Positions 26,291 through 36,169 are shown, numbered from the stretch's first letter. The stretch: DNA of 64,000 nucleotides from Caulobacter sp. FWC2 (GCF_002742625.1 NZ_PEBF01000001.1:1984001-2048000), one strand, 5' to 3'. A program made the numbers and translations. The notes: a model not told the origin generated them from the sequence alone.

Positions 26291-27544
26291 TCAGAGGACG
26301 GGCAGGCCGGCCGGTTGCGGCTCGACCAGGGCGCCGGCGCGCCGCACCGGCGCGCGCAGCGCTCGGAGGACAGGGCGAGCGTCCAGAGCCTCGGCATAGA
26401 CGTCCAGCACCTCGTCCAGGATCTCCGTCCATCGATAGGCGGCGCTGCGTTCCAACGCCTCGGCGCCGAGGCGCAGCCGCTCGTCGCGATAGACGAGCAA
26501 CCCCGACAGGGCGTCGGCATAGGCGGACGGTTGATCCGGGCAGAGCAGGGCGTTGCGGCCATTGCGCAGCAGTGCGCGCGTGTTGGGCGCATCGGCGCAG
26601 ACCATCGCCAGGCCCGAGGCCATCGCCTCCAGATTGACGTTGCCGAACGTCTCCGTGGTGCTGGGATTGAGGAAGATGTCACCGCTAGCCAGCGCCGTGG
26701 CCAGGGCCTCGCCGGTCAGGAAGCCGGTGAAGACAGCCGAGGGTATCCGCTCCTGGAACCAGGACCGGCCAGGACCGTCGCCGATCACCGCCACCTGCGG
26801 GGCATGGCCCGCCGCTTCCAGCCGGCCAATGGTCTCGGCGAAGGCCGCCAGGCCCTTCTCCATGACGATTCGTCCGAGAAAGACGATCACCGGACGATCA
26901 GGGACGAAGCCCTGGCTCAACCGCCAGGCCTCGCTGCGGCGTCCGGGATGGAAAAGGACCGGATCGACGCCGCGCGCCCAGGTGCGGATGCGGGCCGGCA
27001 GGTTCTGGGCGCGAAGCTCGTCGCCGATCGCCTCGGTCGGCGCCAGCACATAGTCGCACGCGCCGTAGAATTTCCAGAGTTGACGGCGCACCAGCGGGCG
27101 CAGCCGACCAAGCCCGTAGTAGTCGAGATAGGTGTCGAACAGGGTGTGCAAGCTGGCGACGACCGGGACCTTCAAGGCGCGTCCGAACTTCAACGCCGCC
27201 GAGCCCAGAAGGTCCGGCGCGGAAAGGTGGATCAGGTCGGGCTTGAACGCCTCGACATCGCGCCGTACGGCGCGCGGCAGGCCCAGCGCCAGACGATAGT
27301 CCCGCCGAAATGGGATCTTCACGGACGGCACCGAGATCAGTTCGCCCATCGGCTCGAAAGCGGGGTTCGGTCCGGTCGGAGAATAGACCCGCACCTGTGC
27401 GCCTACCGTACTCTGCAGGTGGCCGACCAGGCGGTTCAGCGACTTGTTCGCGCCATCGAGGGTGTAGTTGTAGTTCCCCGAGAACAAGGCAATCCGCAAC
27501 GGGCGCGCACCATCGGTGTGCGTCATCAGCGCCTTGATATCCAT
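26291..27544 (-). CDS. Glycosyltransferase family 4 (GT-B)
   Basis: The 417-residue protein has a GT-B fold: an N-terminal Rossmann half (RIALFSGNYN, DGANKSL) and a C-terminal GT1/GT4 half with VFLGRIVMEKGL, IGDGPGR and the donor-binding block TETFGNVNLEAMASG. ATG 27544 follows GGAAGGAC and was preferred to a longer frame. The sequence resembles mannosyl- or sulfoquinovosyl-type GT4 enzymes that glycosylate lipids, with the LHTLFDTYLDYYG segment common in that group. It is transcribed with the LptF/G-like gene and divergently from a second GT4 across a 190-base region that should hold both promoters. Confidence 0.87.
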   Translation of the reverse strand: MDIKALMTHTDGARPLRIALFSGNYNYTLDGANKSLNRLVGHLQSTVGAQVRVYSPTGPNPAFEPMGELISVPSVKIPFRRDYRLALGLPRAVRRDVEAFKPDLIHLSAPDLLGSAALKFGRALKVPVVASLHTLFDTYLDYYGLGRLRPLVRRQLWKFYGACDYVLAPTEAIGDELRAQNLPARIRTWARGVDPVLFHPGRRSEAWRLSQGFVPDRPVIVFLGRIVMEKGLAAFAETIGRLEAAGHAPQVAVIGDGPGRSWFQERIPSAVFTGFLTGEALATALASGDIFLNPSTTETFGNVNLEAMASGLAMVCADAPNTRALLRNGRNALLCPDQPSAYADALSGLLVYRDERLRLGAEALERSAAYRWTEILDEVLDVYAEALDARPVLRALRAPVRRAGALVEPQPAGLPVL

Positions 27545-27734
27545 GATTGTCCTTCCATGAGCACGCCCTGGCCCCCCGGCCACTACGACGACGCGCTTGC
27601 CCCACCACCACAAGGAATCTCGAACTGGATGAGACCTACACCCGCTCACGTCGTCTTTTTGTGAAGGTGGCCCGCCGCACGACCGTCATGGTGATGCTTT
27701 AACGGTGAGGGCGGACTATTTTTTGGGAAACGCG

Positions 27735-28952
27735 ATGCGGGTAGTGGATGTCGCCGAGTTCTATTCGCCCACCGGCGGGGGCGTGCGAACCTATATCGAC
27801 CGCAAGTTCGAAGCGGCGGCCCAACTGGGCCACGAGCTCTTCGTCATCGCGCCGGGGCCGGAGGACAGGTTCGAGCCGCGTGGCCCGGGCGGCCTGATCC
27901 AGGTTCGCGCGCCGCGGCTGCCGTTCGATGCGAACTACCACATGTTCTGGGACGCGAAGCCCGTGCATCGCTGGCTCGATTCGTTGTCGCCGGACCTGGT
28001 CGAGGCGTCTTCACCCTGGCGCGGCGCCTGGATCGTCGCCAACTGGCCCGCGCCGGTCGCGCGCGCCATGTTCATGCATGCGGATCCCGTGGCGACCTAT
28101 CCTCAACGATGGCTGGCCCCGGTCGCCGGCCCCGAGCGGATCGACCAGCTCTTTGAATGGTTCTGGAGCTATCTGCGTAATCTGACCGGCCATTTCGCCT
28201 CCGTCGTCACCGGTGGGCACTGGCTCGCACAGCGTTTCGAGCGCCAAGGCGTGAAGGCTGTGAAGGGCGTCCCGCTCGGTATTGATCGTGGCTCGTTCTC
28301 CCCTCGATTCAGGGACGAGCGCCTGCGATCAGAACTGCTCAGGGCTTGCGCGTGCCCAGACGATGCGAAGCTGGCCTTGGCCGTGGGACGGTTTCATCCG
28401 GAAAAACGCTGGCCTCTGGTGATCGAGGCCGTGACCACGGCCCGCGCCGATGGCCCCATCGCCCTCGTCCTGGTAGGCGACGGCATCGACCGCGCCAGGG
28501 TCCTGCGCGCGGCCGCCGGCAAGGCCCATGTCCATTTGATCCCGCCGATCCTGGATCGACGTTTGCTGGCCACTCACCTCGCCAGCGCCGATGTCCTCGT
28601 GCATGGCTGCGACTCGGAGACCTTTGGTCTGCTGCCGGCGGAGGCCATGGCCAGCGGTCTTCCCCTCGTCGGACCGGATCGGGGCGGCTTCGCCGATCTC
28701 GCCCAGCCGTCGACGTCGGAGATCTATCGCGCCGGCGATACCGAAGCGGCGACTGCCGCCATCCGTCGATTGTTCGCGCGCGATCCAGGCGCCCTGAAGG
28801 TCGCCGCGGTCACGGCCGCGACCAGGGTCCGGTGCGACAAGGACCACTTCGCTGATCTGTTCGACCACTATCAGGCAGTGGCGGGCAGAACGCGGTCGAT
28901 CGCGCCGCGTCCGATTTCCCATCCGCTAGAAGCGTTCGGCGCGAGAGCTTGA
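27735..28952 (+). CDS. Glycosyltransferase family 4 (GT-B)
   Basis: The 405-residue protein starts at ATG 27735 (GGGAAA just upstream); GTG 27705 is possible. The N-terminal half carries the acceptor-side block EFYSPTGGGVRTYI. The C-terminal half has LAVGRFHPEKRW, LVGDG and the donor block CDSETFGLLPAEAMASGLP. It has no signal or membrane segment and is probably peripheral to the inner membrane. Its stop overlaps the TTG start of the flippase-like gene (TTGA), placing it first in a four-gene operon. Sugar donor and acceptor unknown. Confidence 0.87.
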   Translation: MRVVDVAEFYSPTGGGVRTYIDRKFEAAAQLGHELFVIAPGPEDRFEPRGPGGLIQVRAPRLPFDANYHMFWDAKPVHRWLDSLSPDLVEASSPWRGAWIVANWPAPVARAMFMHADPVATYPQRWLAPVAGPERIDQLFEWFWSYLRNLTGHFASVVTGGHWLAQRFERQGVKAVKGVPLGIDRGSFSPRFRDERLRSELLRACACPDDAKLALAVGRFHPEKRWPLVIEAVTTARADGPIALVLVGDGIDRARVLRAAAGKAHVHLIPPILDRRLLATHLASADVLVHGCDSETFGLLPAEAMASGLPLVGPDRGGFADLAQPSTSEIYRAGDTEAATAAIRRLFARDPGALKVAAVTAATRVRCDKDHFADLFDHYQAVAGRTRSIAPRPISHPLEAFGARA

Positions 28953-29914
28953 CCCGCGTGACGCAAACCGACACCCCCGGTCAGAACGGCGCGAGAAGCA
29001 AGACCGCGCGCTGGTGGACCCTGCTGGGCGGCGTGCTGTCCATCGGCCTGGTCGTCGCCATCGTCCTGCAACTCGGCGGCGCGACGTCGGACGTGCTGAA
29101 GACGATCGGCCGGCTGCCGCCCCTCGTCTGGCTGGCGCTCCTGCTGCTCTATTTCGTTCAGACGCTCTTCGACTTCGCGATCTTCCGGCGTCTTTGGAAT
29201 ATGCCCCTGGCCGGCATCGAGGCGCTGCTGCGCAAGAACGTCATCAACGAAGTCGTGCTCGGCTATAGCGGCGAAGCGTTCCTGTATGTCTGGGCGCGGC
29301 GAGCGGCCGCCGCGGTGTCCGAGCCGTTCGCCGCCATCAAGGACGCCAATATCGTCTCGGCGTTGCTCGGTAATCTCCTGACCCTGGCGCTCGCGGCGGT
29401 CAGCGTCACTCAACTTCGCGAGCTCGATTTCGCTGGGCGGCTCGGGCCTGCCCTGTGGTCGGGGCTTATTCCGCTGGCGATCTCGGTTGGCGTTCTGGCC
29501 TTCGGGCGTCGCGTCTTCTCGCTGCGCCTGGGGCAGCTTGTCTATGTCGCGGCGATTTGCGGTCTGCGCCTGATCGTCTGGACCGCGCTCACGGTCCTGA
29601 TCTGGAGCATTGCCCTGCCGGATGTCGCCCCCGGGCTGTGGGTCGTCCTTATGGCGATCCGCTTCCTGGTTTCGCGCATCCCGCTGATCTCCAACAAGGA
29701 TCTGGTGTTCGGAAACCTGATGCTGCTTCTGCTGGGAGCGCACTCGGCCGTCGCCGTGCTGCTGGCCGCGCTGGCGGTCGTGACGCTGGGTATGCATCTG
29801 ATCGTCATCGTCGGGCTTGGCGCGGCCGATCTGGTGCGCGGCATGCGACGCGCCTCTGCTTCACAGGCGTCGATCGTCCCGGCGGCCGTCGAACCCCAGG
29901 GCGTCCATGACTAG
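28949..29914 (+). CDS. Flippase-like membrane protein (LPG synthase TM-region type)
   Basis: The 321-residue protein has about seven to eight hydrophobic segments and no soluble catalytic domain. The LLLYFVQTLFDFAIFRR and NVINEVVLGYSGEAFLYVW regions resemble the membrane part shared by MprF and by the UPF0104/YbhN family, often seen in lipid and exopolysaccharide gene sets. The start TTG 28949 overlaps the previous stop; GTG 28958 is an alternative. It ends inside the next gene (8-base overlap). A role in moving or flipping the glycolipid made by its neighbours is inferred only from context. Confidence 0.65.
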   Translation: MTRVTQTDTPGQNGARSKTARWWTLLGGVLSIGLVVAIVLQLGGATSDVLKTIGRLPPLVWLALLLLYFVQTLFDFAIFRRLWNMPLAGIEALLRKNVINEVVLGYSGEAFLYVWARRAAAAVSEPFAAIKDANIVSALLGNLLTLALAAVSVTQLRELDFAGRLGPALWSGLIPLAISVGVLAFGRRVFSLRLGQLVYVAAICGLRLIVWTALTVLIWSIALPDVAPGLWVVLMAIRFLVSRIPLISNKDLVFGNLMLLLLGAHSAVAVLLAALAVVTLGMHLIVIVGLGAADLVRGMRRASASQASIVPAAVEPQGVHD

Positions 29915-30776
29915 CTGGCGTGTGACGATCCCGGGGCGGGATATCTGGCGGGTCGGTCTGGTCGAAACGCCCATAGCCGAGGTCGCTCGGCGCGGCTTCT
30001 CGCCCGAGACGCCCGTCCACTGGCTGCCCGAGGAAGGTCGGCTGAAGTTCCTGGCCGATCCGTTTGGCGTCTGGCATGACGGCCGCCTGCATCTGTTCGT
30101 CGAGGCCTATGACTATCGGACCCGGCACGGCGTCATCGAGCTGATCGAGCTCGGCGCGGATTTCTCGCCGATCGGGCGGTCGGTCGTCCTACGCGAGCCC
30201 TGGCATCTGTCCTATCCGCAGGTCTTTGAGGCAGACGGCGCGTATTGGATGCTGCCCGAGGCCTACCGCTCTGGCGCGCTGACCCTCTACCGAGCGGCGG
30301 AATTTCCCCGTGTCTGGGAGCCGGTCGCGCGTCTGGAGCTGGATACGCCGGCGATCGACGCCACGCCGTTCCGCCACGATGGCCTGTGGTGGCTGGCGTA
30401 TTCACCGACCGGACCGCAGCGATGGAAGCAGGGGAGGCTGCATCTGGCCTTCGCCGAACGCTTGACGGGACCGTGGCGGATCCATCCGGGCAACCCGGTC
30501 CGCAACGATCTCGCCTCCAGTCGCCCGGGGGGCACGGCGTGGATCGAGCATGGACTGCCGCGCCTTCCGATGCAGGACTGCACGCGCACCTATGGCGGCG
30601 GCCTCCGCCCGTTGACGATCCTCAGGCTCGACACTCGACGTTTCGAAGCTGAAGCGGGTCCGCCCCTGGACCTTCCGCCGGGCGCGGCGGCGTACTCGCA
30701 CGGCCTGCATACGTTGTCGGCTTGTGGTCCGGTCACCCTGTTCGACGTCAAGCGCATCGACCGGTCGCTGTGGTAG
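29907..30776 (+). CDS. Five-bladed-propeller protein of the GINT1-N type (paralogue of 45950-46864)
   Basis: The 289-residue protein has repeated propeller blocks: FLADPFGVWHDGRLHLFVEAYDY, REPWHLSYPQVF, WMLPEAYRSG, and a C-terminal QDCTRTYGG. These resemble the GH43-like domain found in plant glucosamine inositolphosphoryl-ceramide transferase and in bacterial polysaccharide loci. No catalytic role is proven for the bacterial forms. It is co-transcribed with GT4 enzymes and a flippase-like protein. A clear paralogue (about 60% identical by eye) occurs in the second glycan cluster. A glycan transferase or trimming function is an inference. Confidence 0.7.
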   Translation: MTSWRVTIPGRDIWRVGLVETPIAEVARRGFSPETPVHWLPEEGRLKFLADPFGVWHDGRLHLFVEAYDYRTRHGVIELIELGADFSPIGRSVVLREPWHLSYPQVFEADGAYWMLPEAYRSGALTLYRAAEFPRVWEPVARLELDTPAIDATPFRHDGLWWLAYSPTGPQRWKQGRLHLAFAERLTGPWRIHPGNPVRNDLASSRPGGTAWIEHGLPRLPMQDCTRTYGGGLRPLTILRLDTRRFEAEAGPPLDLPPGAAAYSHGLHTLSACGPVTLFDVKRIDRSLW

Positions 30777-30822
30777 CGTCGCGTCAAATGAGGCTCGACC
30801 TCCGAAGGGAGGAGGCGGCGCC

Positions 30823-31956
30823 GTGCGTGTCCTGACCTTCCTGCATAGCTTCGAGCCTGGCGGCGTCGAGCGCATCGCGTTGCGACTGGTGCGGCAATGG
30901 CGAGTCCATGACGTCGACGCGCCCCTGTTCATGGGCCGAACGGAGGGCGACATGGCGGGTGATGTCGGCGCGGATCTCGATTTCATCGTGCCGCCCAAGG
31001 CCGGTCCTCACAGGGCGAAGATGGAAACGCTCTGGATGATCCGGACGCTTCCCAGGGTGGTGCGCAGAGTCCGCCCCGACGTCCTGTTCTGCTCGGGCAA
31101 TACCTACGCCGTCGTGGCCGTGGCGCTGAAATTTCTGCTCGGTCGCGATTGCCCGCCCGTCCTGGTCAAGGTCAGCAACGACCTCGATCGCCAGGACCAG
31201 CCAAGGTGGTTCCGTTTCTTCTATCGCCTTTGGCTCAAGACCCAGGGACGCCATCTGGATCATTTCATCGGCATGGAAACGCCGATGGCCGAGGAGATCG
31301 CCGAAAGTCTCTGTGTGTCCGCGGACCGTATCACCATCATCCCCGACCCCGCCTTGTCCAAGCCGTTGATCGAAAGGTTGCGGGCGGCGCGCGGTCGTGG
31401 TCGGGGCGAAGGCGGTGGCCGGCGCTTCGTGTGCGTGGGGCGACTTACGGCGCAGAAGAATATCGCCTTGATGCTTCGCGCCTTCGGGCGCGGCGCGCGC
31501 GACGACGATACCCTGACCGTGATCGGCGACGGCTTCGAGCGCGCCAATCTCGAAGGCCTCGCGCGGGATCTCGGGCTTGAAGGGCGCGTGAGGTTCCGGG
31601 GCTATGTCCCTGAGCCGGCGACGCTCCTGCCTGAGTTCGACGTCCTGCTTCTGTCGTCGAACTATGAGGGCGTGCCCGCCGTCGTTCTGGAAGCGCTCGC
31701 GGCCGGACTTCCCATCGTGGCCACCGATTGCAGTCGCAGCATGCCGACCTTGCTCGGCCACGGCGCGATGGGCGACCTTGTCCCGGTGGGCGACGAGCAG
31801 GCGCTGGCCGAGGCGATCGCAAGGGCGCGGCCGTCTTTCCAGGACCAGGACCTCAGCCTCGCGCAGGCGCAGCGCTTCACGATCGAGGACGCCGCCGAAG
31901 CCTATCTCCGGGTTATGTCCCGCCTTTGTCGCCAGCGGAACAGTGACGCCCGTTAG
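30823..31956 (+). CDS. Glycosyltransferase family 4 (GT-B)
   Basis: The 377-residue protein begins at GTG 30823 after GAAGGGAGGAGG. The N-terminus VRVLTFLHSFEPGGVERIA is the classic GT4 acceptor-side block. The C-terminal half has VCVGRLTAQKNI, VIGDGFER and SSNYEGVPAVVLEALAAGLP. It is the last gene of the cluster-1 plus-strand operon and its stop overlaps the stop of the convergent LysR gene by four bases. It shares the GGVERIALRL/GGTERVALRL pattern with the GT at 41130, which suggests paralogy between the two glycan clusters. Confidence 0.88.
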   Translation: MRVLTFLHSFEPGGVERIALRLVRQWRVHDVDAPLFMGRTEGDMAGDVGADLDFIVPPKAGPHRAKMETLWMIRTLPRVVRRVRPDVLFCSGNTYAVVAVALKFLLGRDCPPVLVKVSNDLDRQDQPRWFRFFYRLWLKTQGRHLDHFIGMETPMAEEIAESLCVSADRITIIPDPALSKPLIERLRAARGRGRGEGGGRRFVCVGRLTAQKNIALMLRAFGRGARDDDTLTVIGDGFERANLEGLARDLGLEGRVRFRGYVPEPATLLPEFDVLLLSSNYEGVPAVVLEALAAGLPIVATDCSRSMPTLLGHGAMGDLVPVGDEQALAEAIARARPSFQDQDLSLAQAQRFTIEDAAEAYLRVMSRLCRQRNSDAR

Positions 31957-32915
31957 CCCTTGGCCGAGAGGATCGCGCCGAGCGACGGCGCCAGCGCCGA
32001 GCCCAAGGCGCTGGCGGCAGGGTGTTCGTCCCGCAGCTTCGAGCGTTGGAAGAGCATCAGCTTGCGCCGGATCGTCGGTGCGGTCAGCGGGATCAGCCTG
32101 ATCTTGTCGGTCTCGTAGCCCCTTGCGTAGAGCCAGGGGATGACGCCCAGGGCCATGCCCGCGCCGACCAGGCCGAACAGTGAGCCGACCTGGTCCACCC
32201 GGAAGCGCTGGGAGGGCGAAAGGTTGTTCTGGCGCATGGCCGCAGAACTCAGCTCGCCGATGCTGCCGCCGGTGAAGTGGACGATTTCATCGCCCTCCAG
32301 GGCGCTCCAGGGCAGGGCGGCGTGCGAGGCCAGGGGATGGTCGACCGGCGCGGCCAGCATCATCTCGTCCTCGGTAATCAGGCTGGCCTCGACATCGTCC
32401 TCGACACGTCCCAGCACGCCGACGACGAGGTCGAGGGCGCCGGACCTTAGGTCGGCCATGAGGCTGTCGTTCTTACCGTCGCGCAGATGGAAGCAGATGT
32501 CGGGTCGCTCCTGGCCGAGGCGCGCGATGGCCTCGGCCGCGGCGGGCACCACCGAGGGAATGACGCCGACGCGTACGACCGCCCGGCCGCGCGTGGCCAC
32601 GTCCGTCATGTCGACGAAGGCGTTCTCGGCGGTGGTCAGCAGGCGACGGGCATGCGGCAGGAAGGCCGCGCCCGCCTCGGTCAGGGCGACGTGGTGGGTG
32701 CTGCGGTCGAACAGGCGCAGGCCCATATGATCCTCGACCTGACGGATCGCAGCGCTGAGCGCCGGCTGCGACACCATCATCCGCTCGGCCGCGCGGCTGA
32801 AGTTCGCCGACTCGGCCAGGGCCGTGAAGAACCTCAGTTGGCGGAGCGAAATGGCTTGGGTGCGGGTCGCGGAGCGGGGAAGTGTGGCGATCGAAGACGG
32901 GGGCACGGCGGGCAT
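31953..32915 (-). CDS. LysR-family regulator of the nucleoside locus
   Basis: The 320-residue protein has a 22-residue N-terminal extension, then the helix-turn-helix (LRQLRFFTALAESANFSRAAERM, split by the SQPALSAAIRQVE recognition helix; about residues 24-80). The effector domain contains IPSVVPAAAEAIARL and GSLFGLVGAGMALGVIPW. It is divergent from the TBDR at 33185; the 269-base gap holds a T-N11-A-type inverted repeat close to its own start, as expected for autoregulation and activation of the operon. A nucleoside or base as inducer is inferred from the target genes. Confidence 0.88.
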   Translation of the reverse strand: MPAVPPSSIATLPRSATRTQAISLRQLRFFTALAESANFSRAAERMMVSQPALSAAIRQVEDHMGLRLFDRSTHHVALTEAGAAFLPHARRLLTTAENAFVDMTDVATRGRAVVRVGVIPSVVPAAAEAIARLGQERPDICFHLRDGKNDSLMADLRSGALDLVVGVLGRVEDDVEASLITEDEMMLAAPVDHPLASHAALPWSALEGDEIVHFTGGSIGELSSAAMRQNNLSPSQRFRVDQVGSLFGLVGAGMALGVIPWLYARGYETDKIRLIPLTAPTIRRKLMLFQRSKLRDEHPAASALGSALAPSLGAILSAKG

Positions 32916-32945
32916 CCAGCAAGACTGGATCGCGCTTCCGGATTG

Positions 32946-32966
32946 GCTATAAGCGCGATCTATAGC
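32946..32966. promoter_or_regulatory. LysR-type box GCTATA-N9-TATAGC
   Basis: Perfect six-base arms (32946-32951 and 32961-32966) enclose a nine-base spacer, containing the T-N11-A core of LysR operators. It begins 31 bases upstream of the LysR start. AT-rich sequence further toward the TBDR gene (to about 33130) probably contains the receptor promoter. Confidence 0.6.
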
Positions 32967-33184
32967 GAGATAATTACAAAGAATTTCCCTTTCTAAGGGG
33001 GCTCGCTAGCGTCACTTCATCGCGCTTCCACCCATCAGTATAAATATAGGGCAGGGAAGATCGAAGTCGTGCTCAGGGGAGTGCGGATTTTGATCATCTC
33101 CACCTATCAGGGTGAACAACAATAAATAGAAACGGCTGGGGAGGGCTGTCGGCGGAGCGCGCCAACAACCAAGGGGGTTCTTCG

Positions 33185-36148
33185 ATGTCGTCCTTTTCCG
33201 GTTCCGCGCTCGACGAGACCCACGGCCGCCGCAAGCGCGCGTCGTGGTTCGGACTAGCCTCCACCGCCGTCCTGGCCGCCGTGGCCTGCGGCTCCGTCGC
33301 CAGCGCCCAGGAAGCGCCGTCCGATCAGGTCGAGGCCATCGTCGTCACCGGCTCGCGCATCAAGAGCCCCGACGCCACCAGCGTCAGCCCAGTCGGCACT
33401 ATCGGTGACAAGGAAATCGCCCGTCGCGGCGTCGTGCGGGTCGAGGACCTGATCAACACCCTGCCGCAGGCCTTCGCCGACCAAGGCAGCGGCAATCGCG
33501 GCGGCACCGTCGGCGCCAGCGGCACGGCGACCATCAACCTGCGCAACCTCGGCAATCAGCGGACCCTGGTCCTGATCGACGGTCGTCGCTTGATGCAGGG
33601 CGATCCGGCCCGCTCGGCGGCCCAGGCGGCCGACATCAACAACATCCCGGCGGCGCTTATCCAGCGCATCGACGTGGTCACGGGCGGCGCCTCGGCCGTC
33701 TATGGCTCGGACGCCCTGGCCGGGGTCGTCAACTTCATGCTCAAGCGCGACTTCGACGGCGTGCAGGTGGACGCCCAGGGCGGCCTCTACATGCACTCGA
33801 ACGGCAACGCGATCGCTTCGGCGGCGCGGGCGGCCGGTCAGCTACCGGCGTTCGGCCGCAGCTTCGACGGCGAGCAGCAGAGCTATTCGATCACCGCCGG
33901 CAAGAACTTCGATGAAGGCCGCGGGAACGTCACCGGCTTCTTCAGCTACAAGCACATCTCCGGCGTCGGCACCAAGGATCGCGACTTCTCGACCTGCAAC
34001 CTGTCGGCCACGGCGACCGGCTATGCCTGCTCGCTGTCCAGCGCCACCTATCCGGTCCAGTTCCAGCTGACCAACCCGACCACCGGCGCGACGCGCGGCA
34101 GCTACGCCCTGGAAGGCAATACGCTGCGCACCTATCGCAGCACCGACGGCTTCAACAACGGCAACACCTACGACCTGCAGTCGCCCGACAAGCGCTACAA
34201 CGCCGACCTGTTCGCTCGATACCAGTTCTCGGACAAGGCCGAGGCCTATGGCGAGCTGATGTACATGCGCGACGAGGCGGACATCAAACTGTCGCCGACC
34301 GCCGTGTTCACCGTCTCTGAGAAGATCAACTGCAACAACCCGCTGATGTCGGCCCAGGAAAAGAACCTGATCTGCACCTCGGTCGGCCTGTCCGACGCGC
34401 AGAGCGCCAATGTCATCGTCTCGCAGCGCAACGCCCTGGGCGGCTCGCGTCATGACTACACGAACCACACATCGTATCGCGGCGTGGCGGGCCTGCGCGG
34501 CGATCTGAATTCGCACTGGCGCTATGACGTCTACGCCCAGTACGGCCGCACCGACTACAGCTCGCGCCTGACCGGCGACTACTCGCTGGCCAAGTTCGCC
34601 AAGGCCCTGCGCGCGGTGACCGACAGCAGCGGCAAGGTCGTCTGCGAGTCGGTGGCCAACGGGACCGATCCGTCGTGCGTGCCGATCAACCTGTTCCAGG
34701 TCGACGGCATCACCCCGGCGGCGCTGAACTACGTGCAGAACGTGGTCTATCGCGACGGCTACACCGAGGAGAGCATCCTCAGCGGCTCTTTGACCGGCGA
34801 CCTGGGCGTGACCAGCCCATTCGCGTCCTATCCGATCGGCGTGGCCATCGGCGCTGAATACCGCAAGGAAAATATCAGCTTCCAGCCGGACAGCTTCTAC
34901 AGCAGCCGTGACGTGGCGGGGAACTCGGGCGGTGAATTCCCGATCGCCGGTTCGTTCGACGTCAAGGAAGTCTATGGCGAGATCCGCGTCCCGCTGGTCG
35001 AGAACAAGCCATTCTTCAAGAGCCTGTCGGTCGAGGGCGGCGTCCGCTACTCCGACTACAGCACGGCCGGCGACACCTGGGCCTACAAGGGTGGCGGCGA
35101 GTGGGCGCCGATCAGCGACGTGCGCCTGCGCGCCAGCTATCAGCGCGCCGTCCGCGCGCCCAACCTGGTGGAGCTGTTCGGTCCCCAGCGCGTCGTGACC
35201 GCGGCGATCACCGATCCGTGCGAAGGCGCGACGCCGAAGGCGACCGCCGCCCAGTGCGCGCTATCGGGCGTGACCGCGCTGCAGTACGGCTCGATCGCGC
35301 CGGCGGCGGGCCAGCAGTCGGGCGCCATGGTCGGCGGCAACCCGAACCTGGATCCCGAAACCTCGAACACCAAGTCGTTCGGCGTGCAGTTCACCCCGCG
35401 CTTCGTGCAGGGCCTGAGCGTCTCGATCGACTATTTCGACATCGACGTGAAGAAGCTGATCACCACGGTGCCGGCCAGCATCGAGCTGAACCAATGCATC
35501 AATTCCGGCATCTCTTGCGATCTGATCAAGCGTAACTCGGCCACCGGCTCGCTGGTGACCAGCGGCTATGTCGTCACCACCAGCATCAACGCCGGCTACC
35601 TGAAGACCAAGGGCTTGGATTTCGCGGCCAGCTACGCTCACGACCTGCCGGAACTGTTCGGCGCCGACCTCGGCCGCCTGGGCCTGAACTTCGCGGGCAC
35701 CAGGACCGACAAGTACGAAGTCCAGATCCTGCCGGGCCTGGCTCCGTACCGTTGCGACGGCTATTTCGGCGTAACGTGCGGCCAGCCGATCCCCCAATGG
35801 CGTCACCGCCTGGTGGCGGACTGGACCCTGCCCAGCGGCGTCAACCTGTCGACCACCTGGCGCTACATCGGCGGTACGAAGAACGACAAGTCCAGCACCT
35901 CGATCTACCTGACCGGGACCTATCAGCCCTACGACCTGAAGATGCCCAGCGTCAGCTATGTCGACTTCGCCGCCTCGGCCAATGTCACCGAGAAGATCAC
36001 CCTGCGCCTCGGCGTCAACAACGCCTTCGACAAGGATCCGCCGGTGACCGCCAGCACGGGCGGCCAGACCTCGAACGGCGCCTTCTTCGCCGGGATGTAC
36101 GACTCGCTGGGTCGCTACATCTTCGTGGGCGCCACCGCCCGCTTCTGA
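33185..36148 (+). CDS. TonB-dependent receptor of the nucleoside locus
   Basis: The 987-residue receptor has a long N-terminus with a signal segment (about residues 20-42, ending SVASAQE). The TonB box is EAIVVTGSRI (about 50-59). The plug (to about 180) has NLRNLGNQRTLVLIDGRR and RIDVVTGGASAVYGSDALAGVVNF. The barrel ends FVGATARF. ATG 33185 follows AAGGGGG. It heads an operon-like array with nucleoside hydrolase, purine-type permease and adenosine deaminase, so nucleosides or nucleotides are the likely ligands; this is inference from context. Confidence 0.92.
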   Translation: MSSFSGSALDETHGRRKRASWFGLASTAVLAAVACGSVASAQEAPSDQVEAIVVTGSRIKSPDATSVSPVGTIGDKEIARRGVVRVEDLINTLPQAFADQGSGNRGGTVGASGTATINLRNLGNQRTLVLIDGRRLMQGDPARSAAQAADINNIPAALIQRIDVVTGGASAVYGSDALAGVVNFMLKRDFDGVQVDAQGGLYMHSNGNAIASAARAAGQLPAFGRSFDGEQQSYSITAGKNFDEGRGNVTGFFSYKHISGVGTKDRDFSTCNLSATATGYACSLSSATYPVQFQLTNPTTGATRGSYALEGNTLRTYRSTDGFNNGNTYDLQSPDKRYNADLFARYQFSDKAEAYGELMYMRDEADIKLSPTAVFTVSEKINCNNPLMSAQEKNLICTSVGLSDAQSANVIVSQRNALGGSRHDYTNHTSYRGVAGLRGDLNSHWRYDVYAQYGRTDYSSRLTGDYSLAKFAKALRAVTDSSGKVVCESVANGTDPSCVPINLFQVDGITPAALNYVQNVVYRDGYTEESILSGSLTGDLGVTSPFASYPIGVAIGAEYRKENISFQPDSFYSSRDVAGNSGGEFPIAGSFDVKEVYGEIRVPLVENKPFFKSLSVEGGVRYSDYSTAGDTWAYKGGGEWAPISDVRLRASYQRAVRAPNLVELFGPQRVVTAAITDPCEGATPKATAAQCALSGVTALQYGSIAPAAGQQSGAMVGGNPNLDPETSNTKSFGVQFTPRFVQGLSVSIDYFDIDVKKLITTVPASIELNQCINSGISCDLIKRNSATGSLVTSGYVVTTSINAGYLKTKGLDFAASYAHDLPELFGADLGRLGLNFAGTRTDKYEVQILPGLAPYRCDGYFGVTCGQPIPQWRHRLVADWTLPSGVNLSTTWRYIGGTKNDKSSTSIYLTGTYQPYDLKMPSVSYVDFAASANVTEKITLRLGVNNAFDKDPPVTASTGGQTSNGAFFAGMYDSLGRYIFVGATARF

Positions 36149-36169
36149 TCAAGTCCCTTTTCGATCCAG

